64,000 nucleotides of DNA from the NCBI RefSeq assembly GCF_002302635.1, contig NZ_CP022387.1:2480001-2544000 (forward strand). Reading direction: 5' to 3'. Shown here piece by piece: positions 16,889 to 26,289 of the stretch. Both the position numbers and the translations under genes were made by a program. Source of the DNA: Capnocytophaga stomatis. Lineage in GTDB: Bacteria > Bacteroidota > Bacteroidia > Flavobacteriales > Flavobacteriaceae. Positions within the stretch are counted from its first letter, which is position 1. Each line of letters starts with the position of its first letter. The notes beneath the pieces are model-generated. The model saw only the letters and a list, made by a program, of their open reading frames with translations. It searched no databases and was not told the origin of the DNA.

Positions 16889-17310
16889 AAAATAGTTTGT
16901 TATTATGATTCCCCCTTTTAAAGGGGGTAGGGGGATGTTACTTTTAATGTGACATCCTCCGTCCTTCGGACACCTCCTTCAAAGGAGAATTTTAAAAATA
17001 ATTTGTTATTATGATTCCCCCTTTTAAAGGAGGTAGGGGGATGTTTTTTTAATATGACATCCTCCGTCCTTTGGACACCTCCTTCAAAGGAGGATTTTAA
17101 AAATAGTTTGTTATTATGATTCCCTCTTTTAAAGGGGGTAGGGGGATGTTTTTTTAACGTGACATCCTCCGTCCTTCGGACACCTCCTTCAAAGGAGGAT
17201 TTTAAAAATAGTTTGTTATTATGATTCCCCCTTTTAAAGGGGGTAGGAGGATGTTTTTTTAATGTGACATCCTCCGTCCTTCGGACACCTCCTTCAAAGG
17301 AGGATTTTAA
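16889..17310. repeat. Array of four palindromic repeats, about 105-bp period
   Basis: Four near-identical units start at 16893, 16999, 17104 and 17209 (tttg landmarks at 16896, 17002, 17107 and 17212). Each contains three hairpins: CCCCCTTTTAAAGGGGG, GTCC-TTC-GGAC and CCTCCTTCAAAGGAGG. Because 105 is divisible by three, a 135-codon minus-strand reading frame stays open through the array; I do not regard it as a gene. Similar GA/CT-rich palindromic units form a second array after the next gene. The flanks 16752-16888 and 17311-17442 are AT-rich and hold nothing I recognise. Confidence 0.9.
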
Positions 17311-17442
17311 AACTCGACAATTCAAAGTAAATTGAATATAATTGAAGTCTAAATTATAATAATGATATAGACTTCGACTTCACTTAGTCTGACAAAAATA
17401 TTGGTTTTTAAGGCTTTCGTATTTTTTAATAAATCAAATTGT

Positions 17443-17450
17443 TATCTTTG
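17443..17450 (+). promoter_or_regulatory. -7 promoter box of the cysteine desulfurase gene
   Basis: TATCTTTG, a perfect -7 box 20 bases before the ATG. The -33 element is poor (TTCG at 17416-17419). Confidence 0.6.
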
Positions 17451-17470
17451 CGGTAAAATTAAGCTCTTTA

Positions 17471-18622
17471 ATGAATCTCAAGGATAGAATATATTTCGAT
17501 AATGCTTCAACAACCAAGCCTTTTGCTGAGGTAATAGAAGTTTTAAGCCAAACGCTTTCAGATGTTTACGGAAATCCGTCATCAACGCATAGTTTCGGAC
17601 GTTCTGCAAAATCATTGATTGAAAGTGCGAGGAAGAATATTGCCAAAGAACTGAAAGTTCAAGCATCGGAAATTATATTTACATCGGGTGGAACGGAAGC
17701 TAATAATCTCATTCTGCGAGGTTGCGTTCGTGATTTGGGAGTGCAAAGCATTATCACATCGCCCATAGAACATCACGCGGTGTTACATAGCACAGAACTG
17801 CTAAAATCGGAATACAATATTGATATTCATTATGTTCGTTTAACGGAAGAAGGCGACATTGATCTAAATCATTTGAAGGAACTTTTGGAAAAAACAAGCC
17901 GGCAGAAGGTTTTAGTCAGCTTAATGCACATTAATAATGAAATAGGAAACATTCTTCCGCTGAAAAAGGTCTCTGAACTTTGCAGATTGTACGGAGCTTA
18001 TTTCCATTCGGATATGGTACAGTCTGTTGGGCATTTTCGATTGAATTTGAACGAACTTTCGGTAGATTTTATGGCGGCTTCGGCTCATAAATTTCACGGA
18101 ATTAAAGGCGTTGGGTTTGCTTATATCCGAAAGGGAATTGACCTAAACGGATTTATATTTGGAGGAGAGCAGGAGCGAGGTATGCGCGGAGGTACCGAAC
18201 CTTTGCATAACATCGTAGCAATGGAAAAGGCTTTCGTTCAGTCTTATAAAAACTTGGAGGAAAATATGTTATATCTATCCGAATTAAAGCAATATTTCAT
18301 CAAAAGGATAAAAGAAGTATTTCCAGACGCATTATTTAATGGGAAATCCGCTAATTTAATGCAAAGTACACACACAATTATAAACGTGGGATTTCCTTCT
18401 TTGCAACAGAAGAATGATACATTATTGTTTTACCTCGATTTAAAGGGAATAGCCTGCTCCAAAGGCAGTGCCTGCCAAAGCGGAAGCACCCAAAACTCAC
18501 ACGTTCTGACGGCTTTCCTCCCCGAAGACCGATTAAAAATACCTTCACTCAGGTTTTCGTTCTCTCAATTCAACACAAAGCAAGAAATAGATACCTTTGT
18601 TGATATATTAAGCTCGTTATAG
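17471..18622 (+). CDS. Cysteine desulfurase (NifS/IscS-like)
   Basis: 383 residues, normal length. The enzyme removes sulfur from L-cysteine as a protein persulfide, giving alanine, for Fe-S cluster or tRNA thiolation. Class V aminotransferase fold: YFDNASTTKP at the start, GGTEANN (73-79), His101-His102 by the cofactor, Lys207 in SAHKFHG as PLP lysine, and catalytic Cys335 in SKGSACQSGS. No scaffold (IscU/SufU) or regulator gene is beside it; it stands alone between two palindromic repeat arrays. Whether it is a housekeeping or accessory desulfurase cannot be decided here; the SGS after Cys335 places it in the NifS/IscS group, not SufS. Confidence 0.92.
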   Translation: MNLKDRIYFDNASTTKPFAEVIEVLSQTLSDVYGNPSSTHSFGRSAKSLIESARKNIAKELKVQASEIIFTSGGTEANNLILRGCVRDLGVQSIITSPIEHHAVLHSTELLKSEYNIDIHYVRLTEEGDIDLNHLKELLEKTSRQKVLVSLMHINNEIGNILPLKKVSELCRLYGAYFHSDMVQSVGHFRLNLNELSVDFMAASAHKFHGIKGVGFAYIRKGIDLNGFIFGGEQERGMRGGTEPLHNIVAMEKAFVQSYKNLEENMLYLSELKQYFIKRIKEVFPDALFNGKSANLMQSTHTIINVGFPSLQQKNDTLLFYLDLKGIACSKGSACQSGSTQNSHVLTAFLPEDRLKIPSLRFSFSQFNTKQEIDTFVDILSSL

Positions 18623-18628
18623 CTAATT

Positions 18629-19325
18629 TAAAATAATTTGTTGCTATAATTCCCCTTTTAAAGGGAGTAGGGGGATGTAACTCTTAAGAAACATCCTCCG
18701 TCCTTCGGACACCTCCTTCAAAGGAGGGTTTTAAAACTCAACAATTCAAAGTAAATTAGATATAATTGAAGTTATTTTCGATGGTCTTTTTTGTCAAACT
18801 GAATATGCAACTGATTTAAAATAATTTGTTGCTACAATTCCCCCTTTTAAGGAGGCAAGGGGGATGTTACTCTTAAGAAACATCCTCCGTCCTTCGGACA
18901 CCTCCTTCAAAGGAGGATTTTAAAATTCAACAATTCAAAGTAAATTAGATATAATTGAAGTTATTTTCGATTGTCTTTTTTGCCAAACTGAATATGCAAC
19001 TGATTTAAAATAATTTGCTGCTACGATTCCCCCTTTTAAGGGGGCAAGGGGGATGTAACTCTTAAGAAACATCCTCCGTCCTTTGGGTATCTTCTTCAAA
19101 GGAGGATTTTAAAACTCAACAATTCAAAGTAAATTAGATATAATTGAAGTTATTTTCGATTGTCTTTTTTGCCAAACTGAATATGCAACTGATTTAAAAT
19201 AATTTGCTGCTACGATTCCCCTTTTAAAGGGGGTAGGGGGATGTTACTTTTAATATAATATCCTCCGTCCTTCGGACACCTCCTTCAAAGGAGGATTTTA
19301 AAATTCAACAATTCAAAGTAAATTG
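18629..19325. repeat. Second palindromic repeat array, 188-189-bp period
   Basis: Units start near 18634, 18822, 19011 and 19200 (tttg landmarks 18637, 18825, 19014 and 19203): three full units and a last one lacking its tail. The first about 100 bases of each match the upstream array (same three hairpins). The rest is a shared AT-rich tail (aaagtaaattagatataattgaag... gaatatgcaactgattt). Both arrays have the same orientation and bracket the cysteine desulfurase. They fill the whole intergenic stretch before the terminator at 19359. Confidence 0.9.
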
Positions 19326-19358
19326 GCTATATAAGCTGGTTATATGTAGGAAAAAATA

Positions 19359-19389
19359 AAAAACCGATAACTTTAAGTTATCGGTTTTT
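19359..19389 (-). terminator. Terminator of the MFS gene
   Basis: AAAAACCGATAACTT / AAGTTATCGGTTTTT, a perfect hairpin with A and T runs. It follows the minus-strand transporter gene and could also end read-through from the repeat array. Confidence 0.88.
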
Positions 19390-19412
19390 CGTTTGCAGAT
19401 ATAAAATTCGAA

Positions 19413-20651
19413 CTATTTTTTTCCAACTTTGTGTCCTGCCATACCATAATATAATATGAACACGAAACAAGGTAAGCAAAGCCAGTAAGCATTTTGCATT
19501 CCGTAGCTATCTTTCAGCCACCCGAAAATAAGCGGAAGCACAGCCCCACCGGCAATCGCCATAGTTAAAAGAGAAGCTCCCGTTTTGGTGAATTTACCCA
19601 ATCCGTCCATTGCCAAAGGCCAGATAGCAGGCCACATTAGTGAGCAACCCAAAGCCATAAATGAAATAAAGTAGATTGAATATTCAGCCGGAGCAAACCC
19701 AACGGCTATTGTACCGAAAATAGCAATCAAAGAGCAAATTTTAAGTGCCGCCGATTGTGAAATATATTTCGGAATAAATAAAGCACCGCAAATGTACCCG
19801 ATGATAAGTCCGATAGAAGGAATAAATGCGGCTACCTTCTTGATTTCAAGCCCGAATAATGAAGCTATTTTCACTCCGTTTTCTTCAATATCTTTTGCAT
19901 AATCCACCATTGTTGCCAATGAGATGGTTTCAACCCCCACATAGAAGAATAAAGCCAAAACCCCTAAAAGTAAATACGGAAAATCAGTGATTGAATTCTT
20001 CCCGCTGCTTTCAGTAAGTGTGCTTTCAGCAGAATCTTCGTCTTCCCCTTCGGCTTTTACCTCAGGAAGCGGAGCCATAAGTGAAACAACACCCAACAAA
20101 AGGAATACCCCAACGATGATATAGAAAGGTAATTGCAAGTCGGCAGGAGTTACATCCTCAATGCTTTTCCCGATAACGAAGGCTAAAAATAACGGAGCGA
20201 TAGGCCAAGCTAATTTGTTACAGATACCCATTATACTGATGCGTTTTGCGGCACTTTCAATAGGACCTAAAATAGTTGTGTAAGGGTTCACCGATGCTTG
20301 CAGATAGGCATTAGCAGCTCCACTTACAAAAGAAGCTACTAAAAATAGGTAAAAATTAGTTGCCGTAGCAAAAATCCCGAAAGCAATAGCAAAAAGCAAA
20401 AATGAGAAAGCCATTGTTTTCTTATACCCGATTTTTTTTATCAGCATTGAAGCCGGATACCCGAAAATCAAAAATGGAATGAAAGTAGCTGCCAAAAGCA
20501 TATAACTTCCTGCAGATGAAATATCTAAAGTTCCTTTTAAAACAGGAATTAGATACGAATTAATCCCCAAAGCAAACCCAATGGAGAAGAACATCAGCCC
20601 GATGAACGCCAACGGAACTATAAAACTTTTTGAAGAATCGTTTGTTTGCAT
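19413..20651 (-). CDS. MFS sugar permease (FucP / glucose-galactose / NagP-like)
   Basis: 412 residues with 12 predicted membrane helices. The start, FIVPLAFIGLMFFSIGFALGINSYLIPVLK, and the following SGAANAYLQASVNPYTTILGP are typical of the FucP/GluP family of proton-coupled monosaccharide importers, whose Bacteroidota members carry fucose, glucose, galactose or N-acetylglucosamine. The loop between helices 6 and 7 (about 205-225) is acidic and Ser-rich. Divergent genes for pfkA, gapA and a BadF-type kinase lie across a 341-base gap, so a hexose or GlcNAc substrate is plausible but unproven. Confidence 0.85.
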   Translation of the reverse strand: MQTNDSSKSFIVPLAFIGLMFFSIGFALGINSYLIPVLKGTLDISSAGSYMLLAATFIPFLIFGYPASMLIKKIGYKKTMAFSFLLFAIAFGIFATATNFYLFLVASFVSGAANAYLQASVNPYTTILGPIESAAKRISIMGICNKLAWPIAPLFLAFVIGKSIEDVTPADLQLPFYIIVGVFLLLGVVSLMAPLPEVKAEGEDEDSAESTLTESSGKNSITDFPYLLLGVLALFFYVGVETISLATMVDYAKDIEENGVKIASLFGLEIKKVAAFIPSIGLIIGYICGALFIPKYISQSAALKICSLIAIFGTIAVGFAPAEYSIYFISFMALGCSLMWPAIWPLAMDGLGKFTKTGASLLTMAIAGGAVLPLIFGWLKDSYGMQNAYWLCLPCFVFILYYGMAGHKVGKK

Positions 20652-20992
20652 ATTAAATTATTTTAATTGGTTATGAACAATATTTAAAAATTCAGCAGAC
20701 CAAATTAATACTTTTTTATGAAAGTGAAAAGTAATTCCGTATAAAAATATATTTTAAAATGAATTCGTAAATATAAGTTATTGATAATAAAAAAGTTTCT
20801 ATTTCTTGCAATCTGTATTTTTTATTTTGGAGAAGAAGAAACCAGAATATAAATTAATAAGATTCTTAACTCCTTAATTATGTTATAATTACTGCGATGT
20901 CATATTCATTCGGATTAAAAAAGTAAAAAAAGTAGGGCTATTTCAAAAAAAAATCGTAATTTTACCTCGCAAAAAAAATAATGTGTATATAA
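20652..20992. other. Divergent intergenic region between the sugar permease and pfkA
   Basis: 341 bases, strongly AT-rich, no open frame of note. A weak -7-like TAATTTTA lies at 20957-20964 before pfkA; no -33 TTTG at the right distance. I see no clear hairpin or riboswitch here. Confidence 0.5.
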
Positions 20993-21982
20993 ATGTCAGA
21001 AAAAAAGATTAAGAAAATAGCAGTTTTGACCTCTGGAGGGGATGCTCCTGGGATGAATGCCGCCATTCGTGCGGTCGTTCGTACGTGTGCTTATCATAAT
21101 ATAGCAGTTTTAGGAGTATATCGTGGTTATCAAGGAATGATTGAAGCCGATTTTGTAGAACTTAACGCCCGAAGCGTTCGTGATACTATCAATAAAGGTG
21201 GAACTTTCTTAAAATCAGCACGTTCAAAAGATTTCCGTACAAAAGAAGGTCGCCAAAAAGCCTATGAAAATCTAAAAAAACACAACGTCGATGCCCTTGT
21301 GGTTATCGGCGGAGATGGTTCTTTTACAGGGGCTTTGCTTTTTAACCAAGAACACAACTTTCCGGTAATGGGAATTCCCGGAACTATTGATAACGATATT
21401 TACGGAACAAGCCATACGTTAGGATATGATACAGCGTTAAATACTGCTGTAGAGGCAATTGACAAAATCCGTGATACGGCAAGCTCTCACAACCGAATGT
21501 TTTTCATCGAAGTAATGGGGCGTGATGCCGGATTCATCGCTTTAAATACGGGAATTGGCGGAGGAGCCGAGCGTATTTTAATTCCAGAGGAAGACACCCC
21601 CATTGAGGAATTGCTACAAGATATTGAAGAAGGACACGCTAAAGGAAAAACTTCCAATATCATTGTGGTTGCCGAAGGTGACAAAACCGGAAAAAATATT
21701 TTTGAATTGAAAGATTACGTGGAGAAAAAGCATCCGGAATACGATATCCGTGTAGCGATTTTGGGGCATATGCAACGTGGGGGAGCTCCTTCGTGCTATG
21801 ACCGCGTACTTGCCAGCCGTATGGGAGTAAAAGCTGTAGAAACGCTTTTGGAAGGAAAATCAAACTTTATGGTGGGAATTAACAACGACAAAATCGACTT
21901 GACTCCACTTGAAAAAGCTATCAAAGGTGGAAGCAAATTGGATATGGAACTTGTTCGTGTGGCAGAAATTATGAGCGTATAG
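20993..21982 (+). CDS. pfkA: 6-phosphofructokinase
   Basis: 329 residues, standard bacterial ATP-PFK length. Phosphorylates fructose-6-phosphate to fructose-1,6-bisphosphate, the committing step of glycolysis. Motifs: VLTSGGDAPGMNAAIRAVVR (residues 11-30), VVIGGDGSFTGA (ATP/Mg loop; Gly at the ATP-PFK position), PGTIDNDIYGT with the catalytic Asp, MGRDAGFIA and GHMQRGGAPS. The GGDGS sequence favours ATP over pyrophosphate as donor. gapA follows 77 bases later on the same strand, suggesting a glycolytic operon. Confidence 0.96.
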   Translation: MSEKKIKKIAVLTSGGDAPGMNAAIRAVVRTCAYHNIAVLGVYRGYQGMIEADFVELNARSVRDTINKGGTFLKSARSKDFRTKEGRQKAYENLKKHNVDALVVIGGDGSFTGALLFNQEHNFPVMGIPGTIDNDIYGTSHTLGYDTALNTAVEAIDKIRDTASSHNRMFFIEVMGRDAGFIALNTGIGGGAERILIPEEDTPIEELLQDIEEGHAKGKTSNIIVVAEGDKTGKNIFELKDYVEKKHPEYDIRVAILGHMQRGGAPSCYDRVLASRMGVKAVETLLEGKSNFMVGINNDKIDLTPLEKAIKGGSKLDMELVRVAEIMSV

Positions 21983-22056
21983 CTTTTGTTTCTGTTTTTA
22001 GTTCTGTATAATAAAAACTTGAATAAAAAATAATTTAATAACAAATAAAAAAATAG

Positions 22057-23061
<1,005 letters not shown>

Positions 23062-23085
23062 TATTTTTAATCATTAAAGTATTTA

Positions 23086-23140
23086 GAGGTTTGAAAGTTA
23101 GAAAGTTATATCATAAAAAACTTTCAGGCTTTCAAACTTC
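23086..23140 (+). terminator. Long imperfect hairpin after gapA
   Basis: Arms GAGGTTTGAAAG..GAAAGTT (23086-23107) and AACTTTC..CTTTCAAACTTC (23119-23140), about 18 paired bases. There is no strong T tract, so partial termination or transcript stabilisation is as likely as full termination. Confidence 0.45.
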
Positions 23141-23163
23141 TTGATTTTTAAACCGAACAAATT

Positions 23164-24015
23164 ATGATTTTAATCATTGATAGCGGGGCTACCAAAGCGG
23201 ATTGGACAGCCTTAAACAGCAAAGGAGAGAAGATATTTTTGACGCAAACATTAGGGTTAAATCCTGAAGTTTTAACAGAAGAAATTGTAATTGAGCGAAT
23301 TACGACAAATTATCAATTATCTGAAAATAAGGATATTGTATCAGAGCTTTATTTCTACGGAGCAGGTTGCGGAACTGAGCGTATGTGTTCGTTTATGGAG
23401 CGTATCTTGAAATCTATTTTCAAAAATGCGAAAGTAAATGTTAAAGAAGACACATTTGCAGCGGTTTACGCCACCACAAATCCTGAAAGTAAAGCAATTG
23501 TTTGTATTTTAGGAACAGGAGCGAATTGCTCGTACTGGGACGGAGAAAAATTGGTTCAAGCGGTGGATTCATTGGGATATATCCTTATGGATGAATCAAG
23601 TGGAAATTTCTACGGAAAACGTTTGATTACTGATTATTTCTTTAACAAAATGCCGAAAGATTTGGCTCAAAACTTTGAAAAACAATATGATTTGAATTCC
23701 GATGTAATAAAAAATCATTTGTACAAATTGCCAAATCCGAACAGTTATTTAGCAACATTCGCGAAATTTATCGTTGAAAATAAAAATCACGAGTATTGCC
23801 GAAATATCATCAAAAATGGAATGCAATTATTTGTAGATCATTGGATTTCTCAGTACGAAGCCAGATACGAAGTGCCAATTAATTTTGTAGGAAGTATCGC
23901 TTTCTATTTGCAAGATATTCTGGGAGAGGTACTTGCACAAAATAATTTGAAATTGGGAACTGTGTTGAGAAAACCAATTGACGGATTGGTGGCTTTTCAC
24001 GTTAAAAACAGATAA
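23164..24015 (+). CDS. BadF/BadG-type ATPase, probable N-acetylglucosamine kinase
   Basis: 283 residues, ASKHA (actin-like) fold: phosphate-1 motif ILIIDSGATKADW (2-14) and second loop VCILGTGANCSYW, plus the adenosine-site glycines near DSLGYILMDESSGNFYGK. Flavobacterial members are annotated as BadF/BadG/BcrA/BcrD family; the eukaryotic relative is N-acetylglucosamine kinase, so phosphorylation of an amino sugar or hexose is the best guess. It follows pfkA and gapA, consistent with sugar entry into glycolysis. Benzoyl-CoA reductase-activase function is unlikely because no Fe-S cysteine pair of that type is visible. Confidence 0.75.
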   Translation: MILIIDSGATKADWTALNSKGEKIFLTQTLGLNPEVLTEEIVIERITTNYQLSENKDIVSELYFYGAGCGTERMCSFMERILKSIFKNAKVNVKEDTFAAVYATTNPESKAIVCILGTGANCSYWDGEKLVQAVDSLGYILMDESSGNFYGKRLITDYFFNKMPKDLAQNFEKQYDLNSDVIKNHLYKLPNPNSYLATFAKFIVENKNHEYCRNIIKNGMQLFVDHWISQYEARYEVPINFVGSIAFYLQDILGEVLAQNNLKLGTVLRKPIDGLVAFHVKNR

Positions 24016-24110
24016 TATTCTAAAAATTCAGAAAGCAGGTGATTTTTTTCCGAAAAACGATACGAATTGCCTGATTTTTAAAAATTTCAGATAAAAAATA
24101 AGGAATTATA

Positions 24111-24140
24111 TTGATTTATGTTCCTTATTTTTTATTTTTG
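24111..24140 (+). promoter_or_regulatory. Promoter of the NlpC/P60-like gene
   Basis: TTG (24111-24113), 19-base spacer, TATTTTTG (24133-24140). It overlaps the ATG at 24118, which is therefore not the start. Confidence 0.55.
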
Positions 24141-24153
24141 CAACATAATGAAT

Positions 24154-24912
24154 ATGAAAATATTATACACACCTTACGGAATATGTCATTTGAGCGTTGT
24201 TCCTGTTCGTTTAGAGCCTTCTGATGTTGCAGAGATGACAACTCAATTATTGTTTGGAGACTTGTTACAAGTGGTTGAAAAACAAGAAAAATGGAGCTTT
24301 ATTCGGATGATTTTTGATGGAACAGAAGGATGGGTTTTGAATAGCCAATTTTTGGAAATTTCGGACAAAGATTATCGTAAAGCTCTCAAAAAGAAAGACA
24401 AATACGCTCATCGTTTAGTTACTAAATTGCGATTAAAAAACGCAGAAAATTCATTTTTGCACATTCCCAAAGGGGCCACTTTTTCATATAATTATTTATT
24501 GAATACTTCACAATCCACACAAAAGCCGTCTAATACAGGAATTGTTCCAACAGCATTGGAGTATTTGAATGCACCTTATCTTTTGGGAGGCAGAACGCCT
24601 TTTGGCATTGATGCGTCGGGTTTTGTACAAATGGTTTATAAGTTGAATGGAATCAATTTGTTACGAACTCCGGAGAAGCAATCCAAGCAAGGAGAGTTAG
24701 TTAATTTCATTGAGGAAATAATCCCAGGTGATTTGGCTTTTTTCGATGATGATGAAGGAAATATCATCCACGTTGGAATTTTGTTAGGGAATAATCAAAT
24801 CATTCATTCTTACGGAAAAGTCCGCATTGATAAATTAGATCATATAGGAATTTTTAACTCCGAAATTAGGAATTATACACATAAATTGCGTTTAATGCGT
24901 AGAATATTTTAA
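24154..24912 (+). CDS. NlpC/P60 (C40) family protein lacking the catalytic cysteine
   Basis: 252 residues from ATG 24154 (ATG 24148 is an alternative; 24118 lies inside the promoter). No signal peptide. Residues about 10-70 form an SH3-like segment (LFGDLLQVVEKQEKWSFIRM). Residues about 130-250 form the NlpC/P60 domain: YLLGGRTPFGIDASGFVQMVYK, then PGDLAFFDDDEGNIIHVGIL with His206, and NQIIHSYG with His218. The family nucleophile is the Cys of DCSGF; here the codon at 24613-24615 is GCG, giving Ala154. The two other active-site residues are kept. It therefore should not cleave peptidoglycan peptides and may bind them instead, unless the base call is wrong. ArsC follows 6 bases later. Confidence 0.85.
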   Translation: MKILYTPYGICHLSVVPVRLEPSDVAEMTTQLLFGDLLQVVEKQEKWSFIRMIFDGTEGWVLNSQFLEISDKDYRKALKKKDKYAHRLVTKLRLKNAENSFLHIPKGATFSYNYLLNTSQSTQKPSNTGIVPTALEYLNAPYLLGGRTPFGIDASGFVQMVYKLNGINLLRTPEKQSKQGELVNFIEEIIPGDLAFFDDDEGNIIHVGILLGNNQIIHSYGKVRIDKLDHIGIFNSEIRNYTHKLRLMRRIF

Positions 24913-24918
24913 ATTATT

Positions 24919-25275
24919 ATGAAAATGATAAAAATATATCATAATCCAAGATGTTCAAAGTCTCGTTGCGGTTTGGATTTACTTAAAGAATCAAAAAAAG
25001 AATATGAAGTTGTGGATTATATGAAAAATCCGCCAAAAAAAGAAGAAATTATTGATATTTTATCAAAATTGGATATTTCTCCATTGGATTTGGTTCGAAA
25101 AAATGAAACTATTTGGAAAGAGAACTTTAAGCATAAAAATTTAACTGATGAGGAAATTATTCAAGCGATGGCTGATTTTCCTCAACTTATTGAAAGACCA
25201 ATAGTTATTGTGGGAGATAAAGCTGTTATTGGTAGACCTATCGAAAAAATTAGTGAGCTTTTAAGTATTTTTTAA
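24919..25275 (+). CDS. arsC: Arsenate reductase-like thiol protein (ArsC family)
   Basis: 118 residues. IYHNPRCSKSRCGLDLL carries the catalytic Cys12 in the thioredoxin-fold N-terminus; the C-terminal ERPIVIVGDKAVIGRP contains the arginines that position arsenate in glutaredoxin-dependent ArsC. Such proteins reduce arsenate to arsenite, or act as Spx-like redox proteins. No ars operon (ArsR, ArsB) surrounds it; it sits 6 bases after the NlpC/P60-like gene, so a housekeeping redox role is equally possible. Confidence 0.85.
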   Translation: MKMIKIYHNPRCSKSRCGLDLLKESKKEYEVVDYMKNPPKKEEIIDILSKLDISPLDLVRKNETIWKENFKHKNLTDEEIIQAMADFPQLIERPIVIVGDKAVIGRPIEKISELLSIF

Positions 25276-25283
25276 GAAATCTG

Positions 25284-25314
25284 TTTGGAGATTTTGTTTT
25301 TTTTTATACGTTTG
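25284..25314 (+). promoter_or_regulatory. Consensus Bacteroidota promoter of the outer membrane protein gene
   Basis: TTTG (25284-25287), exactly 19 bases, TACGTTTG (25307-25314): a perfect match. The strongest promoter I see in the window. Confidence 0.85.
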
Positions 25315-25338
25315 CAAAAACGTATAAACATTTAAATA

Positions 25339-26178
25339 ATGAAGAGAAATTTTTTATTGGCTGTAGCCGCGATTTTTGGAGCAACAGTTTATGGGCAAAC
25401 TTATGTTTCGGTAAGTGGAGGCTACGGATTTGAAGCCCACAAAAAGAAAGTTGGAGAAGAGGTAGCGTTGACCGGAGTTTCATCGGATGTGGAAGGAAGT
25501 TTTGGAGCAGGTTTCCAAACGCAATTAAGGGGAGGATACTTCTTTAACAAGAGATGGGGAGCAGAATTGGCAATCGGGTATTTGCACGGAAGAGAGGTTA
25601 AAACTTCAAAAACTCCTGTTTCTGAGTCACTTTCTAAATCAAGTGTGTTTGGAGCGTCACTATCGGCAGTGTTCAATGTTACTGAAAATATTTATTTGCG
25701 TGCCGGAGGGGTTACAAAAGTGGGCGGTTCGTCGGAAATTAACACAAATATAGATTTAACTCCGTTTTCTATGCCTGCAAAAGCAGCTGTGACTTCGAAA
25801 ACAAGCGGAAAAATGCCTTTTGGATTTATCGGAGGATTGGGATACAAATTCAAACTAACTGAAAAACTTTCTTTCTTTGTTGAAGGTGAGTACATAAATA
25901 TAAGCGTTGCTCCTAATAAGTTGAAATTAGATAATTTTAGCGGAACATTCGGAGGTAAAAATGTTTCATCAAAAGAATTTTTGGGAAATGTGAATACTAC
26001 GTTGGAAAGATTATCAGGTTCTCCATCTCCGGAGCATAAAGCACTTGTGGAAAAAGCTAAACCTTTAGTAACTAGGCTTTCTACTTTGTTGCAAGAAGAT
26101 GAAGTATCCGTGGCAAATCAGGATAAATCGCCTTATTCATCAATAGGATTCAATTTTGGTTTAATTTTCCACTTCTAA
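25339..26178 (+). CDS. Outer membrane beta-barrel protein
   Basis: 279 residues: signal peptide 1-19 (LLAVAAIFGATVYGQ), then alternating amphipathic strands and a terminal Phe (INFGLIFHF), typical of an OmpA/OmpW-like eight-stranded barrel inserted by BamA. Glycine-rich turns (SVSGGYGFE, RGGYFFNKRWG, LGYKFKLTEKLSFFVEGEY) mark strands. Residues about 190-250 form a larger loop or periplasmic insertion rich in charged residues (HKALVEKAKPLVTRLSTLL). The consensus promoter suggests strong expression. No specific function is recognised. Confidence 0.8.
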   Translation: MKRNFLLAVAAIFGATVYGQTYVSVSGGYGFEAHKKKVGEEVALTGVSSDVEGSFGAGFQTQLRGGYFFNKRWGAELAIGYLHGREVKTSKTPVSESLSKSSVFGASLSAVFNVTENIYLRAGGVTKVGGSSEINTNIDLTPFSMPAKAAVTSKTSGKMPFGFIGGLGYKFKLTEKLSFFVEGEYINISVAPNKLKLDNFSGTFGGKNVSSKEFLGNVNTTLERLSGSPSPEHKALVEKAKPLVTRLSTLLQEDEVSVANQDKSPYSSIGFNFGLIFHF

Positions 26179-26197
26179 GATTTAAAATATACTTTTC

Positions 26198-26232
26198 AAA
26201 AAGAGGTTTTCTTAAAAAGAACCTCTTTTTTT
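26198..26232 (+). terminator. Terminator of the outer membrane protein gene
   Basis: AAAAGAGGTT / AACCTCTTTT with an 11-base loop and T run. The T run overlaps the -33 TTTG of the dapB promoter. Confidence 0.85.
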
Positions 26233-26261
26233 GATTTTTATAGCTAAGTAATGTATATTTG
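26230..26261 (+). promoter_or_regulatory. Promoter of dapB
   Basis: TTTG (26230-26233), 20-base spacer, TATATTTG (26254-26261). Places the start at ATG 26290; the ATG at 26251 lies inside the box. Confidence 0.75.
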
Positions 26262-26289
26262 TAGCTCAATTTCAAAAAATAATTCACAG

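Noticed and set aside
16918-17325. 135-codon minus-strand open frame with 35-residue repeats (HPPTPFKRGNHNNKL-type)
   Set aside because: It is the 105-bp palindromic repeat read in frame; 105 is divisible by three, hairpins dominate and there is no promoter. Treated as repeat DNA.
16889-19325. CRISPR-like arrays
   Set aside because: Units of 105 and 189 bp are near-identical throughout, with no variable spacers and no cas genes.
16889-19325. Insertion sequence or transposon around the cysteine desulfurase
   Set aside because: No transposase, no terminal inverted repeats bounding the region; only palindromic units.
24118-24153. N-terminal extension of the NlpC/P60-like protein
   Set aside because: Lies over the TATTTTTG -7 box at 24133-24140.
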